From Psilocybe azurescens (Eukaryota; Basidiomycota; Agaricomycetes; Agaricales; Agrocybaceae), in the NCBI GenBank assembly GCA_023853785.1, contig JAJIRX010000193.1, positions 1 through 64,000 of the forward strand: 64,000 nucleotides of DNA, in the 5' to 3' direction. Of this stretch, positions 11,951-25,125 are shown in pieces; position 1 is the stretch's first letter; each line of letters opens with the position of its first letter. The position numbers and the translations under genes are program-made. The notes under the pieces were generated by a model, which was given only the letters and a program-made list of their open reading frames with translations, did no database searches and had not been told where the DNA came from.

Positions 11951-13644
11951 TTGGAAGTTCCAGGTTTGGCAGAGAAACGTCCCAGTATTTTAGTCGGTGA
12001 GTGCATATAGTCGAACGCAATGTCCGTTATTTACTTTAAAATTCTGTCCCACATGGCGATCTTGTACTTGTTCGAGAGAGGGATGTCAGAGACGGACGCT
12101 GGTTCGAAGGACATATACACGTCGTTCGTCAATCCGAAGTTGGCCTTCGATTCCATGGTTCCTTTACGCAGCATCCCGAAGGAAGACGATTCCACGTCCG
12201 CTTCAAATTAAATCGCATTCCTTCCCGTCGCCAGCACCAGGCAATGGACAGCGCATTCACCGAGGATCGCGTTCTCTGATGGGTATTTTACAGTTCCGCC
12301 TATGCACAAGTTGCGAAACTACAGGGTGGTAGTGTCGACATGTGTCTCTGCATCCTTTTCGGCTGGGATTGGCATGGCTCATGGACATGTTACGCATATA
12401 TTCATTGACGAAGCTGGCCAGGCGACCGAGCTTGAGGCCTTTGTTTCTATCAAGACCATGGCGGACAGTAACATAAATATGATCCTTTCAGGCGACCCGA
12501 AACAACTCGGCCCGACCGTCCGCTCTGCCATCGCCAGAGAACTTAGCCTCGAGAAGAGCTATCTCGAGCGACTGATGGACAAAAGGTATGTGGCAGGAGT
12601 GCCGTCGCTTTCCAAATACCTATCATGTCGGCTTATTAGACTTTTTCTCCAGATGTTGTCAAGCTTGTCAAAAATTTCAGGTCGCATGACGCCATACTAA
12701 AGTTCCCAAATCAAACCTTTTATGAAAACGAACTGCAGCAGTGTGCACAGTTGTCCGTTATCAACGCGTATTTGGACTCTTCGTACCTGCCTTCAAAGAA
12801 ATTCCCGGTTGTTTTCCACGCCGTTGCCGGGAAAGATGACCGGGAGGCATCGTCTCCGTCCTTTTTCAACATTGATGCAATTACACAGATCAGAAGTTAT
12901 GTGCAGAGGCTGAAGTCTGATCGGGCAATCCGCACAGGTATTGTGTATTCCTTTCATTTTCGCGTCTTTCAAATCTGATTTGGTTTCTTTCTAACCATTC
13001 AGCTGATAGGGACGTTGGGATCATCGCTCCTTCCCACGCGCAATGCGCCAAATTAAGGGCAGCTTTACGATATATCGCAGACGATGTCAAGATAGGCTCG
13101 GTTGAAGAGTTCCAAGGACAGGTATGTCGGCCGTTAATCTCATCCATTACGAGAGGCTTATCCATCCACTGTATGTACACAGGAACGCAAGATCATCTTG
13201 ATTTCCACTGTTGGAAGCAGCAAGGAGTTCGTGGAGTACGACTTGAAACATACCCTCGGCTTTGTGGCCAATCCCCGACGCTTCAATGGTATGTCCACGC
13301 TTTCTCTCTTTCGTCGCGTTCTCACCGAAAAGCCTCATCTAGTTGCCGTGACGAGGGCCCAGGCGCTGTTCATCATCGTCGGCGACCCCCAGGTCCTATC
13401 TCTCGACCCACTCTGGAGGTCGTTCCTCAATTACATATACTTGCAAGGCGGATGGACTGGCCCGGATATTACATGGGATCCTAATAGTCCTGTGGATGAG
13501 GCTGGTGGGTACGATAAGGCTGTTCGTCAGACTGCGACACTTGATATGAATAAGTTTGCGAGGCGTATGGAGGGCCTCGCGTTAGCTGAAGTGAACGAGG
13601 ATTTGGACGCTGATGTGGATAGACCGTGGCGCGATGTCGAGTAG
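11951..13644 (+). pseudogene. MOV10/SDE3-like RNA helicase with internal deletion
   Basis: Recognisable parts run in order: LEVPGLAEKRPSILVG (to about 11996); WFEGHIHVVRQSEVGLRF and FKLNRIPSRRQHQAMDSAF (12096-12276); then from 12278 FTVPPMHKL, the Walker B box IFIDEAGQATE, SGDPKQLGP, VEEFQGQERKI and VAVTRAQALFIIVGDPQVL to the stop at 13642-13644. Later exons are 13003-13121, 13183-13288 and 13343-13644. The family unwinds RNA with ATP and acts in RNA silencing or transposon control. The stretch that should lie between the beta-barrel region and the Walker B region, which carries the GxGKT ATP-binding loop, is absent: the frame stops at 12277 and resumes within a few bases in another frame. 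About a dozen residues also seem lost near 12586-12650. A functional helicase is therefore not expected. The 5' end is not defined. Confidence 0.75.
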
Positions 13645-13759
13645 ATGATCCTCAGGTGAAGACTCTAGTAGGTGCGACTCTTTGACTGATCGGCATTTAC
13701 ATACCTATGTTATTTTGTTGGTGCCTGGAATGCACTTTGCTATTAGCGCCGTCCTACTC

Positions 13760-14041
13760 TACACCATTCACCGCCGTCTTTTAATATTTTGCTTCTTGTT
13801 TTCCAGTTATTCTGACGCATCGTATATAATATTTTAGACTCTTGTTTAATAAACCACCTTGTATGTGCCTATCTCAAGCCATGTTCAATCTTACATCGTG
13901 CAGCAACGCGACAGGGCCTGGATTGCAGCTCTCGAGTCTCAGCAGTCATGATGGGCAAGGAACCCGCGGCACCCTGAAGCGACATCTAATTTTAGAACTC
14001 GCATTGATTTTAGTAAGTTCAAAGGGAAGAGTGCTTTTCGG
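13760..14041 (+). repeat. Direct repeat, right copy (CpG-rich)
   Basis: This is the partner of 9769-10010. It begins tacaccattcaccgccgtc and ends in ttcaaagggaaga, with no coding frame of note. It starts 115 bases after the helicase stop and may represent the ancestral 3' flank of that gene; the left copy would then be a duplicate. Confidence 0.85.
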
Positions 14042-17000
14042 TAATCGGACACTCTAGCAGCACAGAGCCCAGTCGGCTCTTTTACTCACTTTCAAACTCA
14101 TCACTGATGTCATGATTCCGAGTGTTGCTATAATTAAAAAACAAAACATACTCTGACGAACTGGCGTGAATGGACTTCTGTCAAACGCGGTCTTCCGTTT
14201 AACTCGTGAATCGGGTTGCGAAAAAGAAACAGAAATCTTTCCTTGTCTGTCACGGTTTGACGTGAGTGAGTCGCATTTCGCAGATTTTGCTGGGCCGGTA
14301 CCAGGATCCTTGTGCTAGGCATATATATTTAGACCCGTATATATTTATTCTTAGATGGGATGGGCTGGAAAACCTTGAAGTTTTTAGCGGTGATTAGGTT
14401 CTATGTGCACGGATTGAGTTCATTATATTTAGATAGATGAGAAGCTCCGAGGGGCAGGTAGGAGGCTTAAGCTTTAGTGAGAGATTCAGAATCACCGGAT
14501 CCGTGCTGCGAAATACTTCGCGATTAGAGAGCGAGAAGAAATGCAAATCCTGTATGGAGTGCGCGGCGCTCGCGCGATGCGGTCATCTGACACCGGCGCT
14601 TCTAACTGTCGTGATTCCGATTCGCGAAAGAGGCTAGTGTCAAGTCAAGCTATCGACTTATTTTTGGACGCATACGGGTACCAGGGGGCGAAAATTACAC
14701 AGTCGCTGACCACGGCCACGGTTGTCAGTCAGTGTGGTCGCTGTGCCCGGCCACTGTTCGTGCTATGAGAGTAGTACTTGTAGGAAAGCGAACAACGGGA
14801 GGTGAGAGGCGATGGATGGGTGCTTGGTTTTTTGGCCACGTTGGAGCCGGTCAAGTCAACTGGGACTCGCTCGGAAAATTGGGCGTTTCCGTGGGGTGAA
14901 CGAGTGGGTGTGTGGGTGTGGGTTGGTTGGTTGGATCTCCCGTGCTCGACGCGGTCGGATGAGATGGTAATGAATGAGCAATGGCACCGTCAACGCAAAC
15001 GCCTGGCTCATGGTTCCGCCGACTGCTTTCGGAGCTCACCTCGAGCCCATCATCGCCCATTTCTCTCTTCTCGGCCTGCCAATTCAATTAAGCCTACTTA
15101 TATGCTATTAAATGAGCGCCGATCCATGCGTCCGCGTCGTCGTTAATTTAGGTCGCCCAACCCAACCCAACTCTGCGCCTGCGGCGAGGCAGCTTGAGCC
15201 TCCAAAAGTTCTCTATTTCCGGAGAGAGCCGCGCCAACTGAGCTCGCAGCGTGACTTTAGTGGCAAGTTGATAGGCAGATATACGTGATATGTATCTCTC
15301 ATCATCTGCTTATGCACGTACTCGTGTACATGCCAGTGTGGAGTCTGCCCTTCATTTCTGCGGCTTCTAATGCTGGGTCTAACAAGTATAGTAATACTTC
15401 GTGGGTTCTTCACGATCAGAAGGAAGGGACTGAGGGTTGTTTTAATTATAGCCTTCCTTCACAGTTCGACGTCTAGTAGCACCGAGTTGAACGTGATACA
15501 TTGGCCCTCTGCTGCCAGAACGGTGTGGAGAAAATACATTGTACATACAATGCGACCGACTGTCGGACGGGCGCCCGTGGGGTTCGTCCCGTCGGTCGAT
15601 TATCCCAGGACGACACAATGCATCTGCATCGTGGCTGATGTTATGGAGCCCACCGCGGCAGGCAAGACGCCCCCGTCTGCCAGTTTAAATTAAAAGAATA
15701 TCAGAACCTTTCAAAAGTCAAAGTCAAACCCCCCCAAGTACATCGCTTAAAGTGAAAGAATGTGCAGGTCTGCCTCCACGTTTTCTGATGTCCATGTCAG
15801 CGGGAGACCCGTCAGTATACTTACGAGGGTTTACACTTAGAGATATGCGTTCAAGGGTGGAAAACGTGTGTGCCTTGTACCTGGTTGCTTATAGATCCAT
15901 ATTAATTTATAGTAAGTGGTGGCCTTGCCACCCCCACCCCTACATACGCTTGACCCGTCGAGATGTCGATGTCCGAGAGTATAAATAAAACCGGGGTGCC
16001 TGGGTTTTTGCGCTTGGTATTGGGTGTGTACAGCCTCGAGCTTCCAAGGGTGCTTTCCCGAATCGGAGGCGCCCCATTTTTAGACCGACCGGTGTGTTAT
16101 GCGTGGACTGTACTTCGCGTATGTCGTCAAGGGTGGGGTTGGTGTTATGTAACGCCGTTGGCGTTGGCAATGAAATGAAATTAAATTAAATGAAGTATGT
16201 AAAGTGAACGGAGAGGTCGGCTTTAAGATCCCAAGACTCGAGCTTGTGTGGGGTTTTTGATCATTCCAGTCTCACGGCGTAGGCGTAGCTTAGAGAACAG
16301 AATGAATGAATTGGAACTCGGGAGTGGTTCATCCGAGCGGGTATCTAGAGAGTGTCGCAGCGCAGTCAGATGGCTGTGCAGGCGCAGCGCGGGCGTCTGG
16401 ATACAATGATATGGGTATTAGGTGTGTATGTAGCAACACACACATAGTATCATCCTTGTGCATCGCGCACATCATCCAGGCTAGCGGGTGCGCTTGTAAG
16501 CGGATAGATATCTACGCAGATAGATAGATAGATAGCAATGAATAAATAAATGAATGAATAGATGGATGGACAGTTTCGTTGCTTATTCCGTCATTGACAT
16601 CGCCGATGGGTCCGGTGCCGTATACATAGTGCGTTGTTTTGAGTGGGTTTGTGGCTGTGGATTGGTGGTGCCTTGGAAGGCGAGCCTGAGGCTTCGGTTT
16701 GTGGCTTATCTGGCATCATGGGTATTGGTTACCATATCGCGGAGGTTGAGTCGCGAGGAAATAGAACAGAGCTTAAACGCACCAAGGGTGTATTGGCAGA
16801 TGGTTTATTACCTTTTGAGGGTGCTTGATTAGTTATAGATTGGTGCTTGCTTTTATTTTAGAGGCGGTGGGTGTGTTGCCGCTGGGCAGAGAGGTAGAGC
16901 AAGGGTCCTTGATATTATGTCTAAAATGGAAACTAGTAGTGTGATTTTGCCTCCGTATGTGGACGCCTCGATCAGTGCGCCACATTTTCTTGGTTGACTC

Positions 17001-17713
17001 CTGGATTTGGACGCCAAATATCGGATGCAAGCAGAGAAAATATTCGCTTGGATGTCGGTGGTAAGATTCAGATATTGAAGAACCTGGTTCCGTGGACGGC
17101 CTATGGATTACCCGACGGTATTACCCAGCCAAGGAACCATAACCACCCTGTCCTGCGACGGCGAATAATGGATAAGAAGGTTCGGTTCGATATGACATTT
17201 CGTTGCGGCGATATTATCATGACAATCGGCGGAGACGGCTTTAGCAGAAGATCTTGTTAATAAATAGCAGAGTTGTATTCAAGGTTGTGTGAAGCGCCGT
17301 AAGAACCAAGAAGAGCGTCCTTATTAGTGCAGAACACATGGACATTGCCGTACAAGTGCCTTTGGGATTGGTCGGGAAGTGATCGCCAGGCACACATCGA
17401 GGTGGGGAGGGGAAGATGAACTGTGGACGAGAGCTGAGGGTCTTCTTGCAGGCAGAGACAGATAGATAGGTGGGTCGTTAAGGAAGAGTGCGAGTGTCGC
17501 ACCCCTCTTCCTCCCGAAGTTGAAGGATGACAATTGTGGGGAGACACGAGGATGATTTTTATGAACTGAGGCAAACCAGTTTGTGATTGTACCTCGGTGC
17601 CTGTTCTTAAGACTAAGGCACGACGAGCCGGCTCAAGTAGCAAGTGATATACAACGCTAACGGTCGCTGTGCCTGAGAATTGCTCCCTCTTCCCTCTCTC
17701 AACAAACATACTG
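14042..17713. other. Gene-poor intergenic stretch
   Basis: No open frame here has homology I recognise or a convincing exon structure. Simple repeats occur at about 16510-16565, made of agat, gaat and gatg tetranucleotides. G/T-rich runs lie near 14900-14940. The 5' flank of the G-alpha gene (17640-17713) is pyrimidine-rich, as is common before fungal start codons. Confidence 0.5.
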
Positions 17714-20700
17714 ATGCCTGTGTCCTCAGACGACCCCCCTCGACGAAGTCCTCAGACCACCGCCGGACGAGACACCAGAGGAACGCGACTTGCGCCTGGA
17801 AAGAGAGGCGGAGGCGAAGCGCGTGAGTCTCGCGATCGATGCCAACATCAGGGCTGAGCGGCAAGCCCTCAGAAAGAAACGCATCGTCCGACTTTTGTTG
17901 CTTGGTCAGAGTGAATCGGGTGCGCATTGTCTCACCTGTCTTTTGTTGCTGTCTCACTCATCGATCTCAGGCAAGTCAACCACGTTGAGACGTGAGTATC
18001 CTGCCCCAGTTTCCGCGACTCTCTTCCCATCCTGAGTAATTCACAGAGTTCCAACGCCTGTACACCCCAACCGCATTTCGCGAAGAGCGAATACTATGGC
18101 GCGCCGTCATCCAGCTCAATATCGTCCGCTCAATACGAACCATACTCGATGCGCTCTCCGGCCCCCTGCCCAATTCACCCTACTCATCGCCTCGAATACG
18201 AAACCGCAGTCTCTCGAGAAGTAGGGCGCCACCACTCCCGTCCAACTATTCACCCCCCTTCCTACCACAGTCACATGCCCTGGACAACTTGGACCAGATG
18301 GACCATACCCGGCGCAACGGCCATGGCACCGATATGCAATTTTCATATGCCACTGCGCCCCACTATCCCCCACGACAACAAACACGACCGCCCCAGACCC
18401 ATTACCCCGAACCCGATCCAGACGACGATCTCGATGACTCGGACACCGAATTTACCGTCGCCAACACCTCGTATCCCAGCTCGCTGCCCAACTTCAACGG
18501 CAGCCCGCGATCCAACCCGTCCGGGTCCTCCACCACCACGCTCGCGCAGAGCCCGCTGGATGCGCTCAAGGCGCGGCTCCTGCCCCTGCGGCACATCGAA
18601 GCGCTGCTCATCGCCAAGCTCGTGCCCCCAACGAAGAAGAGGCGACGCATCTCGCGGGGCCCAGCCACAGCCACTACCACAACGGCAACGGCAACGGCCA
18701 CCCCTCGCCCACTGAGTCGCACTTCTCGCACCACACGCTGCACCAGAGCAACAGCCACAGCCGCTCGTACGGCCACCAGCGGAGCCAGTCGTACCGCAAC
18801 CAGGGAGATCTTCGTGCGCCCGGGGCCGGGCTGGAAGGGCAGGCTCGCGCGCGCGCGTCAATTTCCCAGACTATTCCTCCGACACCACGTCCTCCTCGCA
18901 GAGCAGCAGCAGCGGGCAGCGGCCCATGAGCGCCGGGAACACGGGGCTCGAGACCCCGGACGAGCCGCAGGACGTGCTGCACTCGTGCAAAAGGGACATG
19001 ATCCAGCTGTGGAACGACGAGGCGATCCGGGACGTGCTTCGGAGACGGAAGATCCGGCTGGAGGAGGCCAGTGGGTTGTGAGTTTATCCATTCCTTCCGC
19101 TAAGAGGAGCTGATTTGGATTTACCCTGCGCGCTCATGAAGCTTTTTGGACGATCTGGAACGGGTCACATCGCTGCGGTATATGCCCACCGACGACGACG
19201 TGCTCAAGGCCCGCCTGAAGACGGTCGGCGTGTCGGAGTACAAATTCGAGATGGAGGTCAGCGCGGGCAGAGACAGCGGGACAGAGTGGCGAATAGTCGA
19301 CGTGGGCGGGAGCCGCAGCCAGCGACGTATGTGTTTTCTTTCCCCAATTCTCAGCGAGAAGGCCCTTCGTGTTCTCAGACGAGCGTTTGTTCACATGCAG
19401 CGACGTGGGCGCCTTTCTTTGACGACGGTGCGTGATATCTCTGTGTGTGCTGAGCTACATACGCGTTATCGTTATGTGCTTATTTCTTATTGGACAGTGG
19501 ACGCCATCATCTTCCCTTGCTCCCATCTCGGGGTTCGACCAGGTCCTTGCGGAAGACAGGACTGTTAATCGCTTGGTACGCTTGCTTTCTTGCTTGTAAT
19601 TATATTCCCCTCATTCTAAGGCCTGTCACAGGAAGACTCCGTCCTCCTCTGGAAAGCCGTCTGCTCCTCGAAATTGCTGGCCAACGTGGACCTCGTGCTG
19701 TTCCTCAACAAGTGCGACATCCTGGAGAAGAAGCTGAATTCTAACATCAGGTATGTTTTTTGCTTTATCTCCTTAATCTTAATTTGTGTATGTTTTTGTT
19801 CGCTTTTTTCTCTTTTCGTACGACCGGACGGGGTCTCTATCGCGTTTGCCTTGAGGCTTGAGGCTTGAACCGAGCCGTTGGCGATTACGGGAACACTTGG
19901 GGTTCTCGCTGAGGCCCCAGGTACAATCGGAGGATATTGGTCCTCGGACCTGCCTTCTGCGAACGCTATTCTATTGTTATGCGGCATTTTTATGCTATCA
20001 GGAGGATTTGCATAGGATTCGTTCTTCTTCTCTGCACTTCTCTTTCTGATGCTATTTTTGAACCGAGTCCATTTCCATTGGATATGCTATTTTTCCCGTT
20101 TATCCGTTTTATCCATTTTATCCGTCCCTTATCCATTCTCTCCCTCCCTCTCTCTCTGCCTGCTTGTCATTTGTCATTTCTATTTCCACATTTCTATCGC
20201 ATGCGAGGCAGCAGCAGCAGCAGCAGCATATACTCACACCACCATTTCATTTTTCGTTTTTGTTTTTGCGATCCTTATCCTCATTGGCTTTTTTTCTCCT
20301 TCTGCACAGGCTGGCGAAATATGTCCGGAGTTATGGCGACCGGCCGAACGACCTAGACAGTGTTAGCAAATGTGAGTGTTTCGTTCTCGAAATATTTTTT
20401 CTATATGCGTTTGGGTTTGGGTTTGGTTTGGGTGGCCGCGACCGCAGTTCGGCTGCTGACCCGGGTGCTTTACTTTCTCTTCTTTTTTTCTGTATGATGA
20501 TATAAATATGATGATGATGATGATGATGCTCATATTTATGTTTATGATATGATATGATAACAACAGACCTGCGTGGAAAATTCAGCGCGATCCATCGAGA
20601 GTATTCGCCGAACCCGCGGAAGTTCTATGCGTTTTGCACGAGCGTGACGGACACGGCTACGACGGCGGGGATTATCGCGAGTGGTCAGTCTGCAGTCTGG

Positions 20701-20799
20701 ATGCTTCTTAGTTGTGGTTGACGTGTGTGTTTACTTTTCACTTTGTTAGTGCGCGATATGGTCATTCGACAGCATCTGAAGCAGTCGAAGTTGCTGTGA
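17714..20799 (+). CDS. Large-insert heterotrimeric G-protein alpha subunit
   Basis: Ten exons: 17714-17919, 17971-17991, 18047-19077, 19142-19326, 19401-19427, 19498-19575, 19632-19750, 20310-20371, 20567-20683, 20750-20799. Motifs in order: PPPDETPEER near the start, P-loop LLLLGQSESGKSTTL split by an intron, LNIVRSIRTIL, switch I RLKTVGV, switch II DVGGSRSQR, VDAIIF, LAPISGFDQVLAEDRTVNRL, VLFLNKCDIL (guanine recognition) and CTSVTDT. The product is about 631 residues against 350 for ordinary G-alpha because the helical domain carries an insert of roughly 250 residues rich in Ser, His and Gly. The switch II glutamine needed for GTP hydrolysis in canonical G-alpha is replaced. The ATG at 17714 is chosen because one C too many at 17734-17739 explains the frame. 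Three further one-base homopolymer errors (18625, 18862, 19514) restore a 632-codon frame. It acts at the plasma membrane in receptor signalling. Confidence 0.85.
20506..20530. repeat. ATG/TGA microsatellite in a G-alpha intron
   Basis: Seven to eight tandem copies of a TGA trinucleotide lie in the intron between the exons ending at 20371 and starting at 20567. It is likely polymorphic and has no coding effect. Confidence 0.8.
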
Positions 20800-23700
20800 T
20801 CCAGCCCGCCCGCCCTTTTCTCTCAGTCTCGGACTCTCGTTCACCTGGCCGCCTGCAATGATGATGGTGTTGGCCTGCGGCGCGAGCGATCAACCAAGGA
20901 AATCCTACTTTATCCATTTGTATTCTTAGCGACGACGACGACGACGACAAACTATACGACAACGATCTTACGAAGCTACTTTTTTTTCATAAGTTTTCGA
21001 AGTTTTTTTTCCCCTTATTTGGGGGTTGGGGGGATCTCTGGGAGAAGACGACTTCTTTTCCTTCTGCGCGGCCAAGTTCTTTGGTTTTTTTCTTTGATAT
21101 GCTTGCGCTGCATGATACATACATACATACTCAGATCTACATATATGATCAAACCCGACCGCCACCACAAAATACCACCACCCTGTCCTTCTTTATGATA
21201 CCTTTTCACTCACTCATGCATTCCTTTCTCATTCTCAAAAATCACACATCGACGTCTTTTTATATTTTAAAGAAAATAATAGACGATGTCCCAAGTGCTT
21301 CTACAAATGCAAGCTACCAACTATCCTGTCTCTTTTCGAATCACTTCATCTCCATGGATCGCTGTATTAAAATGGCACATTTAGGATCGTATGTGAATAT
21401 ATCAACCACCTCATATTGACTCCCAGCCTGCCGTCCGTGCAAGTCTCACTGTACTTTCTTTCTTTCGCTGTAAGCAAATTCAAAGCTGGTTACCCTGAAC
21501 ACTGATCCGTTTCAGCCTCGAGTTCCTAGCCCCTGGACTGCCGACTTCTCCTCCCCGCAGTTCTTCTTTTCTTAACTTCTTCTCTGGCTTCTTTTGCCAA
21601 GTTTCTTTCATTTTAATATATAAGTGAGTGTGTATACTTATAAGTATAGTAGTAGGTAGGGTCCTGGGCTCGGTCTCTTTCATGGTGTGACGATAATAGA
21701 TCTCTGAGATGCTGCAGTTATAAAGTACGGCTGGCACACACAATCGACTACAATCGATCAGTGTTTGTTGCTTTACCGGCATCTCACAGGACTCCCGGCT
21801 TCCAACCCATCTGTCTCCTGTTCTGAAGCGCGTTCGCACAACCCACGACGGCTATGATCATCTATCGCATGCAAAATCCCATGGTGCGCGCGAGTCGCTC
21901 GCGGGGGCCGTTCGGCTCGCCACCGCTTTCCCAGCGAGGCTCGAAGTGGACCGTGACCGTATTGGATCCTACAGCCTGGCGGAGGCTTCTGGGCTTCTGC
22001 CAGTGCCACGCCGTAAGTAAATTTGTAAGTTAATAGAGTTCTAATCGCATGCTGGATATATCCCTGAATCCCTGATTCGGGGTGGATGTCAGTGGATGCG
22101 TGCATCCATGTGGTTCTTGCGCACGGGTGTGCCAATCGGTCGCCTTAACATTGTGAGAACAAGCTGAGTGTCGTCTGAATGCACTTAAGGTATGTGTCTA
22201 TTATTCTCTCGAGGTCCTAGTATGGCTTAGTGCATTTCTTTACGTGTGTGCGTGAAGCAAACTGCCAGTGCGTACTTTGCCGGCTTGCTTGCTCGGTGCG
22301 TTTGCTCGTAAGTAAGTAATTGTGTCGACAATCACACTCAGACTATTTCAGAGCCAGTCGCTGGGATTCGGCAATCACATGCTCTGCGGGCAAGGTAAGG
22401 CTCCAGCGCGAGACGCAGCGTACTGTAACTCTATCCTCTATCTTTTCACAAGGCATAGGCATCACACGTGAATGAGCGCCGCACCCGTCCATCCGTTGCC
22501 GCCCAGTGACTAGGCAGCAGGCTTATCAGTGAAAATACCCTTCGCGTTCATAGCTCCATGCTCATATTTTTCAGATTTAAACCCTTTCCCACTCACTTGA
22601 CTAGTACACATACTAAGACAAAATTGGTATTTTATCGACGACACACCGGTATGGTGGACAGCAGAACAGAAAAACATGGCAGATCTCTGATAAGTTAGCA
22701 CGCGCCATGCCAATGAGCCACGCCCATATGTCGCTTGTCAAATCCGCGCGACGGGATTCGAACGCGGTGTGCGAGCTGTGATAGCTACGAAGCTCGCCGC
22801 TCGGCGGGAGTATAGCGGTTCGCGAATCGTACGCCACTGGTGCGTGATTTTGGTTTTGCTGACCAGGGTTGATCTATGAATGTACTTGTTAGTATTATCG
22901 TCATCAGTCGATGTCCAGTTTATCACATATGATGTACTACTTGTTGTTGTGATATCGATCCCATGAACAAAGCGAAAGGGGCATATGGTGCGCATGCCGG
23001 ATGAAGTTTTTAGACTGTTGGATGATTCCTTGTTGTAGCAGTTCCTTTGTCTGATGTGTGGAATTGGGTGCTTCTAAGTTCTGAGATACCTATTTTTGAT
23101 CACATCTTGACCATAGATGCAAGTGTCTCGTCAGAGCTGCAAGTGCTCAGGCGACATCCTTCTTCGAATTCTATTTCATACGTAGCGATAAATCCATGAT
23201 GTTCTGTGCCTCCTTTGGAAGCCTTGCGTCCGAGTCTTCTTAAATCGCTATCAGTTATCACTGGAGCTGGCTCAGCTTGATATTTTGGTTCGAGGGGCCT
23301 TGCGTGCTGGATAAGAGATGGACTGTATTGCGGATCGAGTACCGGCTTGTCTTTATATTAGATGACCTCTTCGTTACCTTTCTTGCACGATGTGCTGTTG
23401 ATTCGGATCAAGCTTCAAGCAGCGTTGACGGCAGGCGACCACCAGCGAAGTCTGGTTTGGAGTTCTGTGCTGTTTTCCGATGCGCTCGGGCAATCCGTCA
23501 ATGGGGTGAACTTGCGGGGTTCCGAACCTGCGTGGCTCGGAGCCGCATGTATTTAATTCTACTTGAGAGATGTGTACATATTCGTCGATAGTGAAATTTC
23601 TACTTTGATCGTTTGTCGAATTCATAGTAGAATACATTCGTTTGAAATGATGAGAACAATAGCAATGGGTATATGTTGCGCATTTCAAGTCTTGCGGATG

Positions 23701-25125
23701 GTGTTTTGCTGTTGTCATGGATAGGGGTCCCAGGCCGAGCAGTGTTTAGGCGCCCAGTTGCCGTTCGATCGTTCTGTCGGCTGTTTCAACACGTTCTTCA
23801 TGGCAGTAATATTTACCGAATCCCGACATAACATATCGCTATTCTGGGTGACTTCCAGCGCGGGGCTGAGGCCACCGTCAGTGTCCGCAGATACGGCAAC
23901 CCGTTAAGATGTGGTACAGGCCGTCTCGTATGCCATTCTACGCCATCTTTTGACCTTGAATGAAACCAAACCCAAGAAACTGAGCCTCCGGAGCTAGTAT
24001 ACTAGATAATTTTACAATCCTCGAACATGGTGGCAGACAGGAAGGTGGTGAGGAGTCGAGTATTCACTCACTAAATTGAGCTCCTGCCGCACGGATGGCG
24101 TGGAATTTATTGAGTGCTAGAGCGGTCTAGAAGCGCCGTCTGTGCGTACGTACCCAGGTTCTCACAAAGTCACTGCCTTAAGCCCAATACACCTCGAGCA
24201 AACAGGCGAGGCCAGTACTAGGGCCCGCCGATCTAACGGCGATCATCCTGCAGGCAGCCGTGGCCAAGCCGTGGCCGTCGTCGAACGGATCCGGCCGCTA
24301 CTTTCTAGCCACCTTTTCAGAGCAGGAACGCTTTCTCACTATCTAAATCCCTTCAGCGGAAGTATCCATTCATGATCGCTTTTCACATTTTAAAGAACTC
24401 TACCTTCAAAATGGCTCGAAATAAGAAAGATCTTTTATATAGGGATAGTATTTACTTGTCACGCTGGTCACAGAAGTCACAGCTAAATTGTACGTCGCGA
24501 CGCGTTATGAGATTTTCCCACTTGACCCAAATTAACCAGGGCAAATTTAGCAATCGTTCAGCGCTGATTTGCCGCTGACATTCGCCATCTTACGACATCA
24601 AAAGCTTTGCCTCACTACAATAACATATTCATTAATTTCTTTGGAACAGATGTCTAATGACCGTCGCACCCATGTATGTAGCATTCATGTTTGTTTGAAC
24701 GATTTTTGGAACCACTAAACTGTGGTAGACGAGGCTGACGAGCGCTTATACAGTTGACCCGCTGAATTGAGTTGGCGTCGACTTCGGCTTGACTGCGGCC
24801 GAGTGTTACAGAGAAATCATTGGCCATTATACTTATTGCAGTGCATCCAAGAGTGCAATATCAACAACGTATTGACGAGCCGGTCGCTTCCTGTTTCCTG
24901 ATTGGGTCCTCTTCGGTTAATAATTCTTTCCTTCCTTCAGCGAGGCAGTCCCTTGAACTTCAACCACGGAACGGGGAGTCACGACATCTGTCATTAATAG
25001 TACCCTTTAGGCCTTGACGGTCGACTTATCAAATTTGTAACAGGCCGCGAAGGCTTATTATAGGGTCGTTCAAGCTCACGGGTTATTGTGTCCCCCTTCG
25101 TTTCCCTGACCCCTTCAACTCACTG
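20800..25125. other. Gene-poor intergenic stretch
   Basis: Over 4 kb lie between the G-alpha stop and the next start codon with no convincing gene. Visible are an acat repeat at 21117-21130, polypyrimidine runs, and a tRNA-like fragment at 22741-22810 that does not fold. The pyrimidine-rich 25085-25120 precedes the next start codon. Confidence 0.45.
20931..20949. repeat. GAC microsatellite
   Basis: Six tandem GAC units lie about 130 bases downstream of the G-alpha stop, probably in its 3' untranslated region. Confidence 0.8.

Noticed and set aside
18343..19091. Long minus-strand frames opposite the G-alpha insert.
   Set aside because: They arise from the high GC content of the antisense strand of a real coding exon.
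22741..22810. tRNA-like sequence on the minus strand with a TTCGAATCC B-box.
   Set aside because: The T stem does not pair (at least two mismatches of five) and no acceptor stem can be formed; probably chance or an old tRNA relic.
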